Part shown: positions 43,656 through 51,899 of the stretch, piece after piece | Numbering within the stretch: position 1 is the first letter of the stretch | How the letters are laid out: each line of letters opens with the position of its first letter | Assembly (NCBI GenBank): GCA_038873195.1 | Contig: JAVZEV010000002.1 | Coordinates: forward strand, 112,572-176,571 | DNA length: 64,000 nucleotides | Direction: 5' to 3' | Origin: Candidatus Bathyarchaeia archaeon | GTDB taxonomy: Archaea > Thermoproteota > Bathyarchaeia > Bathyarchaeales > Bathycorpusculaceae | Program-made: the position numbers and the translations under genes | The notes under the pieces: generated by a model | What the model saw: the letters and a program-made list of their open reading frames with translations, nothing else | What the model was told of the DNA's origin: nothing | Database searches by the model: none

Positions 43656-44684
43656 TTAACCGAAAAACACGCTCGCTATTTCATAAAGTTCCAAATCCAC
43701 AGGTTTACGCTTACCAACCACGTCTTTAAGCGAAACCGAAACAATCTTGTTCCCTTGAACAGCAACCATGAGCCCAAACTTTCCTTCATGAACAAGGTCT
43801 ATGGCGGCTATCCCAAACCGCGTGGCTAATATTCTGTCAAAAGCTGTTGGAGAACCGCCGCGTTGAAGATGCCCCAAAACTACTACACGTGTTTCTATGC
43901 CCGTACACTTTTCAATTTCTTTCCCAAGAAAATAACCAACACCGCCAAGGCTTATGTGCCCAAACTCGTCTATGCTTTCACTGTAAACAATTTCTTTTCC
44001 ACCCTTCGGTTTTGCACCTTCAGCAACAACAATCAAACTGAAGTTTCTGCCACGCTCCTGCCTACGCCTAATATACCTGCAAACTTCATCTATGTCAAAA
44101 GGTTTCTCCGGAATCAAAATAACATCTGCACCACCAGCAAGTCCCACTTCCAAAGCAATGTGACCAGTGTATCTTCCCATAACCTCGAGAATTATTACCC
44201 GATTGTGAGCTTCTGCAGTCGTATGAAGCCTGTCAAGAGCTTCAGTGGCAATTGCAACAGCCGTGTTAAAGCCAAAAGTGTAATCAGTACCAGACAAATC
44301 ATTATCAATAGTTTTTGGAACACCCACGCATTTGAGCCCAAAAGTTCCCATCTTGTAGGCTACACTTAACGTGTCGTCGCCGCCAATAACAACCACAGCG
44401 TCAACACCAGCCTTTTCAATGTTTTTCATAATTGTCTCTGGTCCCTTTTCACGTTTAAACGGATTCGTCCTTGAAGTGCCTAATATGGAGCCACCACGCG
44501 GAAGAATACCCGAGACAGCATTCAAATTTAAGGGCAAAAATTCGTCCTCAAGCAGTCCACGCCAGCCATCTTTTATACCTACAATCTCATAACCATAATT
44601 CTGAATACCTTTCCTAACAACCGCTCGAATAACAGCGTTAATTCCCGGAGCATCGCCTCCACCACTTAAAACTCCAACCTTCAT
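43656..44684 (-). CDS. pfp: PfkA-family phosphofructokinase, pyrophosphate-dependent signature
   Basis: 342 residues. LSGGGDAPGINAVIRAVV, donor motif GGDDT at 101-105 with Asp104, and catalytic loop PKTIDND with Lys124: the Asp104/Lys124 pair is the accepted mark of pyrophosphate-dependent enzymes. Such enzymes are reversible and save ATP in glycolysis. LEVMGRYTGHIALE and GHLQRGGSPTAFDR are conserved substrate motifs. It lies 19 bases after the class II aldolase gene on the same strand, forming an aldolase-phosphofructokinase operon. Confidence 0.92.
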   Translation of the reverse strand: MKVGVLSGGGDAPGINAVIRAVVRKGIQNYGYEIVGIKDGWRGLLEDEFLPLNLNAVSGILPRGGSILGTSRTNPFKREKGPETIMKNIEKAGVDAVVVIGGDDTLSVAYKMGTFGLKCVGVPKTIDNDLSGTDYTFGFNTAVAIATEALDRLHTTAEAHNRVIILEVMGRYTGHIALEVGLAGGADVILIPEKPFDIDEVCRYIRRRQERGRNFSLIVVAEGAKPKGGKEIVYSESIDEFGHISLGGVGYFLGKEIEKCTGIETRVVVLGHLQRGGSPTAFDRILATRFGIAAIDLVHEGKFGLMVAVQGNKIVSVSLKDVVGKRKPVDLELYEIASVFFG

Positions 44685-44703
44685 ATGCGCTGTTCACCGT
44701 AAA

Positions 44704-45621
44704 CTATGCTTTTCCAGAGCTTCCAAACAACCGCATTTTACCCTTAACAACCTCTTTCATTGCTTCCTTAGCTGGACCCAAAATTTTTCTCGGGTCAAAC
44801 TCCTTCGGCGATTTCGCCAAAACTTCACGGACAGTGGCTGTAAAAGCCAATCTCAAATCAGTGTCAATGTTTATTTTTGCAATTCCCAAAGAAATCGCCT
44901 TTTTAATGTGCTCTTCTGGAATGCCCTTCGCCCCAGCCAATTCAGCGCCGTATTTCACGGCTTTCTCAATAATCCACTGAGGAACACTTGAAGCACCATG
45001 TAACACAAGCGGCACATCCACCTTTTCCCTAATCTGCCTCAACCTTTCAAAATCAAGTTTCGGTTCAGCCTTAAACTTGTAAGCACCATGAGACGTCCCA
45101 ATCGCCACTGCAAGAGCATCCACACCAGTTTTTTTAACAAATTCTTTCGCCGTTTCAGGGTCTGTCAATACAGCCTCTTTCTCCTCAACTGTCTTCTCCT
45201 CCACACCCGCAAGTCTTCCAAGCTCAGCCTCAACCGCCACCCCTTTCGGATGCGCCAAATCAACCACACGCTTCGTCAAAGCAACATTCTCCTCAAACTT
45301 CAAAAAGGAACCATCAATCATAACAGACGTGAAACCAGCCCCAACACACTTCGAAACTGTCTCAAAATCTTCGCCGTGGTCAAGGTGAAGCGACATTGGC
45401 ACTGGCACCGATTTCGCAGCAGTCTTCACAATTTCGGATAGATAAGCCAAACCACCATACTTAATCGCGCTCGGCGTAACAGCAACTATAACAGGCGATT
45501 TCTCCTCAACAGCCGCCTCACTAACAGCCAGCAAAGCCTCCAAATTATTTATGTTAAAGGCTCCAACAGCATAGCCTTTCCGGCTAGCCGGCACCAACAA
45601 ATCCTTGTTAGTTACGAGCAT
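44704..45621 (-). CDS. fba: Class II fructose-bisphosphate aldolase
   Basis: Zinc-dependent aldolase splitting fructose-1,6-bisphosphate. About 305 residues from MLVTNKDLLVPASRKGYAVG, with GGTGGGA 5 bases before the ATG. Metal and catalytic motifs are SLHLDHGEDFE (His ligand and catalytic Asp), VEAELGRLAGVEE, AIGTSHGAYKF and LVLHGASSVP, and INIDTDLRLAF near the C-terminus. Archaea more often use class I or FBP aldolase/phosphatase, so this bacterial-type enzyme suggests past transfer along with the kinases. Confidence 0.94.
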   Translation of the reverse strand: MLVTNKDLLVPASRKGYAVGAFNINNLEALLAVSEAAVEEKSPVIVAVTPSAIKYGGLAYLSEIVKTAAKSVPVPMSLHLDHGEDFETVSKCVGAGFTSVMIDGSFLKFEENVALTKRVVDLAHPKGVAVEAELGRLAGVEEKTVEEKEAVLTDPETAKEFVKKTGVDALAVAIGTSHGAYKFKAEPKLDFERLRQIREKVDVPLVLHGASSVPQWIIEKAVKYGAELAGAKGIPEEHIKKAISLGIAKINIDTDLRLAFTATVREVLAKSPKEFDPRKILGPAKEAMKEVVKGKMRLFGSSGKA

Positions 45622-45681
45622 TTTTCCCACCACAGTTTGTTATTAACTGAATCGATATAAATCATTTACACCACCAAGAAA

Positions 45682-46170
45682 CTAATGTGGTTTTCCCATA
45701 AGAATAAAAGCTGCCACCGCAGCCACACAAACTGCCGCGATTGTCAGCGTAAAGAAAAACATTTGCGGAATTCCGAAGATGTAGTGTTGAATTTCATAAT
45801 TTAACGTGACAAGCACATCCTGCGATGAATATTTATTAAAGAAATGCAAAACATATTCGCCTTTGAAATCGCAGACAAACCTATAATCGAGAGACGCTTT
45901 TCTACCGAATTCCTTCACAGTTCCATTAGGAAAGGTCATGTAGAAATCAATGGTGCCTTCAGTTAATCCGCCGACCGTAAATATTATCGTAACGTGGTCT
46001 TCTACTGCGAGGTTGAGAACTTCTGTGACTTCTTCGCCGCTTGGCACGGTAAAGCTTCTGGTGGCCGCTTTAACCTGACATACAGTGCTCAATAGTATAA
46101 TGGCGAGAAAAAGAAAATTTAGCACGGTTCTGACTCGGAACATCATACATTTTTGTGCGTTCGAAATCAA
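45682..46170 (-). CDS. Exported single-helix-anchored protein with GOLD/emp24-like domain
   Basis: 162 residues with a signal peptide (VRTVLNFLFLAIILLSTVCQVKA), a beta-rich extracellular domain and one C-terminal membrane helix (FFFTLTIAAVCVAAVAAFIL). The beta pattern SFTVPSGEEVTEVLNL, TIDFYMTFPNG and FVCDFKGEYVLHFFNK parallels GOLD/p24 domains, where a strand ends in GxYxxxFxN. The similarity is by eye and short. Archaeal proteins of this kind are mostly unstudied. Confidence 0.55.
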   Translation of the reverse strand: MISNAQKCMMFRVRTVLNFLFLAIILLSTVCQVKAATRSFTVPSGEEVTEVLNLAVEDHVTIIFTVGGLTEGTIDFYMTFPNGTVKEFGRKASLDYRFVCDFKGEYVLHFFNKYSSQDVLVTLNYEIQHYIFGIPQMFFFTLTIAAVCVAAVAAFILMGKPH

Positions 46171-46235
46171 TAACCATTGTGAATCTCAAATACAGATAAA
46201 TAATAAGAATTTACAAGACAACTTTAGAAAGTTAT

Positions 46236-46499
46236 ATGGGAGGAAAAGTCGAATATTATTTAGAGGCATGCGCCATGACTTGTTATTTTAGGCATCTTAA
46301 AGAAATTTTCAAGAAAGCAGGAATACAAGTTACTGACGAGAACAGAAGAGAAATTGACAGGATAATCCACAGCATTGTCCATGTGAAATATAAGGATTGT
46401 CCGGCTGCGTGGAAAGAAGTTAAAAAGCAACTAGCAGAAAACGAAGAAGACTTTCTTTTGAAATTGAAAGAAGCATGGAATAAGCAAGCGCAAGCGTAA
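46236..46499 (+). CDS. Conserved small helical protein, 87 residues, function unknown
   Basis: Starts MGGKVEYYLEACAMTCYFRH and contains VTDENRREIDRIIHSIVHVK then DCPAAWKEVKKQLAENEEDF. Composition and regular helices indicate a real folded protein; it resembles a conserved uncharacterised archaeal family by memory only. Its stop lies 4 bases from the stop of the small Cys-rich gene on the other strand. Confidence 0.65.
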   Translation: MGGKVEYYLEACAMTCYFRHLKEIFKKAGIQVTDENRREIDRIIHSIVHVKYKDCPAAWKEVKKQLAENEEDFLLKLKEAWNKQAQA

Positions 46500-46503
46500 C
46501 TGT

Positions 46504-46644
46504 TTACTTCTTAGCTTTCGGTTTCATCTCTTTCATAGGAACCCCGCAACAAATCAAATCGCAAGCAGCACATCCACACGCCTTGTCAACAACCACAACA
46601 AGCCCACATTCTTCACATTTATATTGCGAACCTTTCTTCGCCAT
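46504..46644 (-). CDS. Small cysteine-rich (desulforedoxin/zinc-ribbon-like) protein, 46 residues
   Basis: Frame MAKKGSQYKCEECGLVVVVD then CGCAACDLICCGVPMKEMKP. The pattern CxxCG near residues 10-14 and CCG at 32-34 resembles the desulforedoxin fold (YKCxxCGxxVxV...CCGxPM), which holds one iron or zinc by four Cys; three extra Cys (23, 25, 28) sit in the loop. A perfect GGAGGTGA lies seven bases before the ATG, so the gene is very probably real although short. Confidence 0.75.
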   Translation of the reverse strand: MAKKGSQYKCEECGLVVVVDKACGCAACDLICCGVPMKEMKPKAKK

Positions 46645-46815
46645 TCACTCTCACCTCCAATCACTATTTTACAGCCTAATTCTTCTATATTGATTATGCA
46701 AAAATAAAACTATCTAATGCTTAACACCTAACACTTGCATTGAAAAATCTTATAAGAAAAAAATGAAACATAAACTCTAAAACTGGCATGTTCGCTCAAT
46801 CATGGAGTGATTCAC

Positions 46816-47007
46816 ATGGTAAAACTGAACAAGGTTGATGAACTCGTCATTGAAACGTTAAAAAATTCTGATAAGCCTTTGACACTCGCGGAAATCGCCC
46901 AGAAAACTGGAGAGTCTGAGAAGAAAGTTTTCAAGGCTTTGCGTAAGTTGTTTGAGAATGAAATGGTTGATTGTCAGAATCGCCAGTACAAACTGGCAAA
47001 TTGCTAG
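46816..47007 (+). CDS. Small HTH transcriptional regulator, 63 residues
   Basis: One helix-turn-helix fills the protein: VIETLKNSDKPLTLAEIAQK, TGESEKKVFKALRKLFENEM and a short wing VDCQNRQYKLANC. ATG at 46816 has GGAGTGA 5 bases upstream. Similar minimal winged helices are common in archaea; the target is unknown. Confidence 0.75.
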   Translation: MVKLNKVDELVIETLKNSDKPLTLAEIAQKTGESEKKVFKALRKLFENEMVDCQNRQYKLANC

Positions 47008-47175
47008 TTAATTTTTTAGCATTTATTCAGCGTTTCCGGTAATCACGTTTAATGTATGATTCAGTTAGTGTGTTTAGTTTGTTTTGGTGAGTTGCAAAGT
47101 GTTGATTATTAAATCGCAATATTTAAGTTATTAAATATTCACAAATAAAACTAATCAAACGAGTTGTGCATTTAA

Positions 47176-47571
47176 TTGAGAATCCTTAGAAAAAAGAAAC
47201 CTGGCTACGCATTGGGAATAACGCTTTGTCTAATAGGATTAGTTCTCATTTCCATAACCATCTGGGAAGCTTGGCCTAACATTTCCGCTCAAAATCCACT
47301 CCAAAGTTTCTGGACAGCTATTTGGACGCAAAAGCTTGATTTCATTCTAGCCGTCGAATTCAAACTTGCATATTTAATAATCCTAGGAGCCGCGCTAATC
47401 TCTACAGGCTTCATAGTATTAATTTTAAGTCGACAATGGCTAACTATTTATAGCGGCACCATACTATTTCAATGTCCCTTCTGCAAAAAACGCTGGAGAG
47501 CCCTACGAGACAAAGGACTAGTACACTGCCCACATTGCAACCAACTAATTCATCCCACAATGGTTGAATAA
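47176..47571 (+). CDS. Two-helix membrane protein with C-terminal zinc ribbon
   Basis: 131 residues. Membrane helices at about 11-29 (ALGITLCLIGLVLISITIW) and 63-86, followed by a cytosolic zinc ribbon FQCPFCKKRW and HCPHCNQLIHP. The start is TTG at 47176; an AT-rich box (TTAAATATT, about 47138-47146) some 30 bases upstream implies a nearly leaderless transcript. Function unknown. Confidence 0.65.
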   Translation: MRILRKKKPGYALGITLCLIGLVLISITIWEAWPNISAQNPLQSFWTAIWTQKLDFILAVEFKLAYLIILGAALISTGFIVLILSRQWLTIYSGTILFQCPFCKKRWRALRDKGLVHCPHCNQLIHPTMVE

Positions 47572-47794
47572 ACTGTGGCGCGGGGTGCGGGATTTGAATA
47601 AGTGGATTTTTCGCGTGTTATATTAAAGTTTTACGGAAAGCGTTTCTAAGCGTTGTTGTCTAGGCTGAGGGGCTTAAGGAAAACTGTTTTGGGGATTAAC
47701 AGAACACAATCTTCCACGACTTAAGACTGGCAGGCAGGATTTTCTGAATAGAAAAAACGTTCCAAAAAGCAAAAACAGCGAAACAGTGAGAGTA

Positions 47795-47806
47795 TAAGTA
47801 TATAAT
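47795..47806 (+). promoter_or_regulatory. Promoter-like box in the 47.6-48.0 kb gap
   Basis: The sequence TGAGAGTATAAGTAT reappears almost unchanged on the minus strand in front of the DNA-binding gene (TGAGAGTATAAATAT near 48607-48621), suggesting two promoters of one type facing each other across the gene. The rest of the gap 47572-47998 contains the RNA-like structure described separately and no convincing protein gene. Confidence 0.35.
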
Positions 47807-47825
47807 TTCTTACATACTACGCTCG

Positions 47826-48000
47826 GGGAGGGAGCCCAAAACCACATTTAAATAGAAAATAACCGAACCACACGTAAAACAATACAGAGTGAAGAAAATA
47901 TAGGAAGCGAAAGTTTTGCATTAACGCAAGCTAAAGACTATTAGGAGACGAGAAGAGTTTTCGTTGGGCTTTTTGTCCCGGGGCAAATTTTTAATAGTCT
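47826..48000 (+). ncRNA. Candidate structured RNA or 3' element
   Basis: The end of this segment can fold into a closed three-helix unit. AGACTATTA (47935-47943) and TAATAGTCT (47992-48000) make a perfect 9-base outer stem. Inside it ACGAGAA pairs with TTTTCGT, and TTTGTCCC pairs with GGGGCAAA, each with one G-U. A promoter-like box lies 25-30 bases before 47826 on the plus strand. It could instead be a terminator structure for the minus-strand gene whose stop codon overlaps the outer stem. Strand and extent are not certain. Confidence 0.35.
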
Positions 48001-48508
48001 AAGATGCGGGAGTGTTGTTGCTGTTTTGGGTTTTCTTTGATATTGCTATTCTGATTTGTGTGAGTTTTCGTTCTAGTTCTTTTTTCTTTTTGGCCTTTTC
48101 CATTAGGGTTATGAACTGGTGGGTTTGTCCTCGGTCTTCCCAGCTTTCCATAAGCTCCGGCACAATATCCCACATGTTATGCAAATCACCAAAGTCTAAC
48201 CCCAATTCACACACTAAGCTCATCAGCTCATCGTAACATCCAATCTTTTTGAGCGCTGTCTTAAGGCGCTCAACTTCATCAAAGAGCTTGGCATACTCAC
48301 GCTTTAGAGCCTCATAGTCAGCAGCCTCATGGGCAGGTGGCTGCGTGCCCTCCAATTCAGCTAAACGCTTCCGCAATAAGTCATTAACCTCTTCACTTAT
48401 GGACCTGCTAAACTTTTCCGCCAATACATGCTTAAGCCTAGCGTACACTTGACCGTCAACATGAAAACAATGCGGTTCCGCATCAACATACTTTTTCGGA
48501 CGAGGCAT
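47999..48508 (-). CDS. Plasmid-like coiled-coil DNA-binding protein
   Basis: 169 residues. The basic N-terminus MPRPKKYVDAEPHCFHVDGQ leads into a short domain (VYARLKHVLAEKFSRSISEE) resembling ribbon-helix-helix or VirC2-like plasmid proteins. A long coiled coil follows (YEALKREYAKLFDEVERLKTAL), then an acidic, Trp-containing middle and a basic tail. No close family is recognised. Composition and isolated position suggest a mobile-element or plasmid origin. Confidence 0.6.
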   Translation of the reverse strand: MPRPKKYVDAEPHCFHVDGQVYARLKHVLAEKFSRSISEEVNDLLRKRLAELEGTQPPAHEAADYEALKREYAKLFDEVERLKTALKKIGCYDELMSLVCELGLDFGDLHNMWDIVPELMESWEDRGQTHQFITLMEKAKKKKELERKLTQIRIAISKKTQNSNNTPAS

Positions 48509-48696
48509 ACGCGTTTCCCATTAGAAAAATAGAAAACTCAAACACCCCCTCCCCTCCACACTAGTAATAATAATATACTATTATAGAGAATAAGCCTCAC
48601 ATATTTATACTCTCATTGCGTTCTCACTTTGGCAAATTTTCTGGTTTTCCTGTTAGAAAACCGCCCACCCGCCCAGAAACCCATGAACGGGCATGT

Positions 48697-48718
48697 TCTG
48701 TTAATTCACGTTAACAGA
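48697..48718. repeat. Perfect 8-base inverted repeat upstream of the DNA-binding gene
   Basis: TCTGTTAA, six bases, TTAACAGA. It sits in the 391-base gap 48509-48899, about 190 bases before the DNA-binding gene. The gap also holds a TATA-like promoter (near 48607-48621, minus strand) and several AT-rich stretches but no gene. Spacing of the arms fits an operator for a dimeric regulator. Confidence 0.5.
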
Positions 48719-48899
48719 CAACGCCAGAAAAATAAATATTAGAAAATTTTCAAAAACTTCAAGCCGCGCTTTATATAGAGCCTTTCCACGTCAAGTCTGT
48801 CAAGGGCTAACCACATTAAATCAAAGCCAACCTTTTCCAGTTATCGATTAAACGTTACTAACAGAATATCTAAAAAAGAATTTCTGGATATATTATTGC

Positions 48900-51755
48900 T
48901 TATTTTTTGGTTGTTTTTCGTTTTATTGCTGTGAAGGCCATTGTTAGGATTGCTGCTAGCATTATGTATGGTATAATTGGTTCTTTGTTTGCTTTAATGT
49001 TTATTGGAATTGAGTATCCTCCAACTGGGATTGCAGCAACTGTTATGCGTGCTGTGTCTGATTGGGCTGTGTTGCCTTTATCATCTGTGACCTTAAGATA
49101 AATGTAGTAGATTCCACTTGTAGTTGGCGTGAAGGCCCATGCGCTTGAAGTGGCCCCTGAAACTGGATTACCATTAAGATACCATTGGTAGGCGTATGGT
49201 GTGTATCCGCCCGAAACTGTTGATGTGAAGGTTACCAATTGGCCTACGAGGATTGAGGCTGAAGGCGGACTTATGGAAACTGAAAGTGGCGGCGGAGGCG
49301 GCAAGTATGTGAATACTGCTTTTAGTGTGTGATTGTTATCCATTAGGACATAGTAGGGGTTCGCTGAGCCGACATTTATTGTGTCGAGTTCCCAGTGGTC
49401 GAAAACATAGTTTGTGTCTGGGATTGCTGTAACTTGAACTGAAGAATTAGCCAGATAAATGTATGTTCCTGGCGTTGGACTTGTTGTTCCACCCGTAGTG
49501 GTTGAAATGGTCAAAGAATATGTTGTTGGAGGAGGTTGTCCCATTATGGCGAATAGGCTTAGGTGATATATTTTTGCCCAAACATAGCCTGCATAACCAG
49601 GAATGTCTGAAGGTGTAACCACGCCTGTATCATTTTCAAGTATCCAGCTTGTTCCATTCCAGTAGAACATGCGCAATGTTGACTGGTCAACATACGCTGA
49701 TATCACTTCCTGGTTCGTGTAGTAGATGCGGATTTCTATTGGAAAAGTTATGCTCTCAGGGGGTAAATCTGTTTCAACAGTTACACATTTGACACAGTGA
49801 ACTTCTATGCCCATTTCAATTGTTCCTTCAAGGTTGATGTCATAGCTGTTTATGGTAATGTTTCCTGGAGATGTCGTGTTAATTAATACCATAGTGTCGG
49901 TAGATGAGGTATCATCAACAATGTTTTCGCCGGAATTTAATGAAATCGGAGGAATATACTCTTTCCACTGAACATAAAAGTAATTACTTCCATAAGAGCC
50001 TATTACTGTGTTGTAATACCATCCTTGAACCCATTCACGTTCAAACCTTCTTCCAATTGGTTGAAAGAGGGTTACTGCTGGGCAATCTTCAAAATAAAGT
50101 CTCTGTAGTTCGTAGTAAATCTCCTTACGTAGCATTTCATTCGTTTCAGCCACCCCAAGATCCACAAGCTCGTCAATTGTTTCATTCATGTAATTTTGCA
50201 TCGCAGGAAAAACTCTACCGCTTCTCATGAAACCATAAGCAAAATCATGCGGATCAGCAAAATCGGCAAGCCAGCCCATAATAAATATTGGTGCCTCATG
50301 TCTATTGATCAGATAATTATATATATTCCAAGTTACACCTTGTATTTGGACATGAAACTTTGGATTAAGCGCTTCAACATTTTCTTTAAGAATCTCACAT
50401 TCTCTTAAGCGAATAATGCTTTCTACGTTATAAAGAATAGTGACGTTAAAGCCGTTAGCCCACACTTGTCCGTTCCACGCTTCTTGGAAATACTCAGCAG
50501 CCTTCGTTAAATTGAATGTGTATTTTTCTTGCGCGGGATTATGGTAAAGCAAACCCGGTATTATAGGCGTCGCTGGTTGACGAGAGTCTCCAAGCAAAAC
50601 ATCATTTATTAACTTTGTGTAATTAAAGGAGTAGGCGAAACCCCTTCTAACGTTTATATCATTGAAGAAATCTGGCGGAATTCCATTTTCACTAAATGTT
50701 CCCGGTGGCAATCCTCCTGGAACGCCGAGGTATTCGCTTGATGTTGAAATGTTAAAGGTAAAGAACATAGCTTCGCACACCAACTCAGGTAATGGATATA
50801 CGCAGCGAACACCAGGTTGTCCCAAAACTTCGCTCCAAGAAGTTCGTGGAACATCAACACTGTCAAGTTCCCCTGAAAGAAACAGATCCCTTCTCGTCGC
50901 CCAGTCTGATATCCCGCGAACAGTGACTCTCTGGAGAAAACCATTTGCGCCAGGAGCAGGCCAACCGCCCCAATAATCATCGAATTTAACCAGAGAGTAA
51001 TTGACTCCACGCTGATAATAATCAAGCATGAAAGGACCAGTTCCACACATTGCATCAATGTGTGGTCCCGGTGGCTCAGTATTCATCATATTTATCTGAG
51101 AGTTTTCTGGTTTGTTATATAGCGTCCAATTGTTCCATGTTCCCGGCCACTCGCCATGCGCAATGCACCAGTCCTTGTTGACAATAAATCCGAAAACTGA
51201 CAAGACTTGCAAGAATGGCCCATAGGGTCTGGATAGATGGAAAGTAACGGTTGTGTCGGTTCTGGTGATTGCACCATCCAGTAAAGACGCATTAACGATG
51301 ATGTTTCCATACTCATCTCTACTTCCGGCTAAACCAAACAACGCATCGTAGAGAAAAGCAGACGGCCAGTTGATGTCCATCACAAGTATGCGTTCAAAAG
51401 AATATTCAACGTCCTCTACTGTAAGTGTATCATTATTATGAAACTTTACTCCTTGCCTTATCTCAAATGTATAATTAAGACCGTCAGCACTCATATTCCA
51501 AGAGGTGGCAAGCCGCGGAACGAAACTGTTAATGCGCTCTCTATCATAGAATATCAAAGGTTCATAAACATTCAAAGCCAACTCAAAATCATTACTACTC
51601 CATAAAAGTGCAGGGTCAATGTTTCCAGGCAAATTACTACGCGCAATTATCATATGATCTGGATTCGGCACTGTTTCCGAATTAACCATTGGAATCAACC
51701 CAAACAGCAGCAAAACGGATGTCACAATGACAAACAATTTTTCTTTACTCATCAT
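48900..51755 (-). CDS. Membrane-anchored peptide-binding protein (SBP family 5) with Ig/PKD-like domains
   Basis: About 951 residues from MMSKEKLFVIVTSVLLLFGL, a signal peptide. Residues about 30-600 are a family 5 solute-binding protein, as in dipeptide/oligopeptide ABC transporters: LATSWNMSADGLNYTFEIRQ, VEDVEYSFERIL, RRGFAYSFNYTKLINDVLLG and IFIMGWLADFADPHDF. Then come a beta region (about 610-740), a divergent InlB-type repeat (TISTTTGGTTSPTPGTY to YVFDHWELD), an Ig/PKD-like domain (SPPSASILVGQLVTFTSTVS) and a final membrane helix plus KRKTTKK. No permease or ATPase gene is adjacent. Ends facing the promoter gap of the DNA-binding gene. Confidence 0.9.
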   Translation of the reverse strand: MMSKEKLFVIVTSVLLLFGLIPMVNSETVPNPDHMIIARSNLPGNIDPALLWSSNDFELALNVYEPLIFYDRERINSFVPRLATSWNMSADGLNYTFEIRQGVKFHNNDTLTVEDVEYSFERILVMDINWPSAFLYDALFGLAGSRDEYGNIIVNASLLDGAITRTDTTVTFHLSRPYGPFLQVLSVFGFIVNKDWCIAHGEWPGTWNNWTLYNKPENSQINMMNTEPPGPHIDAMCGTGPFMLDYYQRGVNYSLVKFDDYWGGWPAPGANGFLQRVTVRGISDWATRRDLFLSGELDSVDVPRTSWSEVLGQPGVRCVYPLPELVCEAMFFTFNISTSSEYLGVPGGLPPGTFSENGIPPDFFNDINVRRGFAYSFNYTKLINDVLLGDSRQPATPIIPGLLYHNPAQEKYTFNLTKAAEYFQEAWNGQVWANGFNVTILYNVESIIRLRECEILKENVEALNPKFHVQIQGVTWNIYNYLINRHEAPIFIMGWLADFADPHDFAYGFMRSGRVFPAMQNYMNETIDELVDLGVAETNEMLRKEIYYELQRLYFEDCPAVTLFQPIGRRFEREWVQGWYYNTVIGSYGSNYFYVQWKEYIPPISLNSGENIVDDTSSTDTMVLINTTSPGNITINSYDINLEGTIEMGIEVHCVKCVTVETDLPPESITFPIEIRIYYTNQEVISAYVDQSTLRMFYWNGTSWILENDTGVVTPSDIPGYAGYVWAKIYHLSLFAIMGQPPPTTYSLTISTTTGGTTSPTPGTYIYLANSSVQVTAIPDTNYVFDHWELDTINVGSANPYYVLMDNNHTLKAVFTYLPPPPPLSVSISPPSASILVGQLVTFTSTVSGGYTPYAYQWYLNGNPVSGATSSAWAFTPTTSGIYYIYLKVTDDKGNTAQSDTARITVAAIPVGGYSIPINIKANKEPIIPYIMLAAILTMAFTAIKRKTTKK

Positions 51756-51899
51756 TCTCCCTTCTCTCGTAATAGCTTTTCTAAAAAATAAAAATTTAAC
51801 ATTTGTGGAAGTAACTTCTATAAAAAGGAAAATCAAAATAAAAATTATTCAGACTTTTTGTTATGTTCTTTTAGTGTCTCCTAACAGAACTAATGGCAT

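Noticed and set aside
47640..47720. tRNA-like fragment (GTTGTTGTCTAGGCTGAGG)
   Set aside because: It resembles the D arm of tRNA-Gly at about 16 of 27 positions, but there is no T arm, no matching acceptor end and no anticodon stem.
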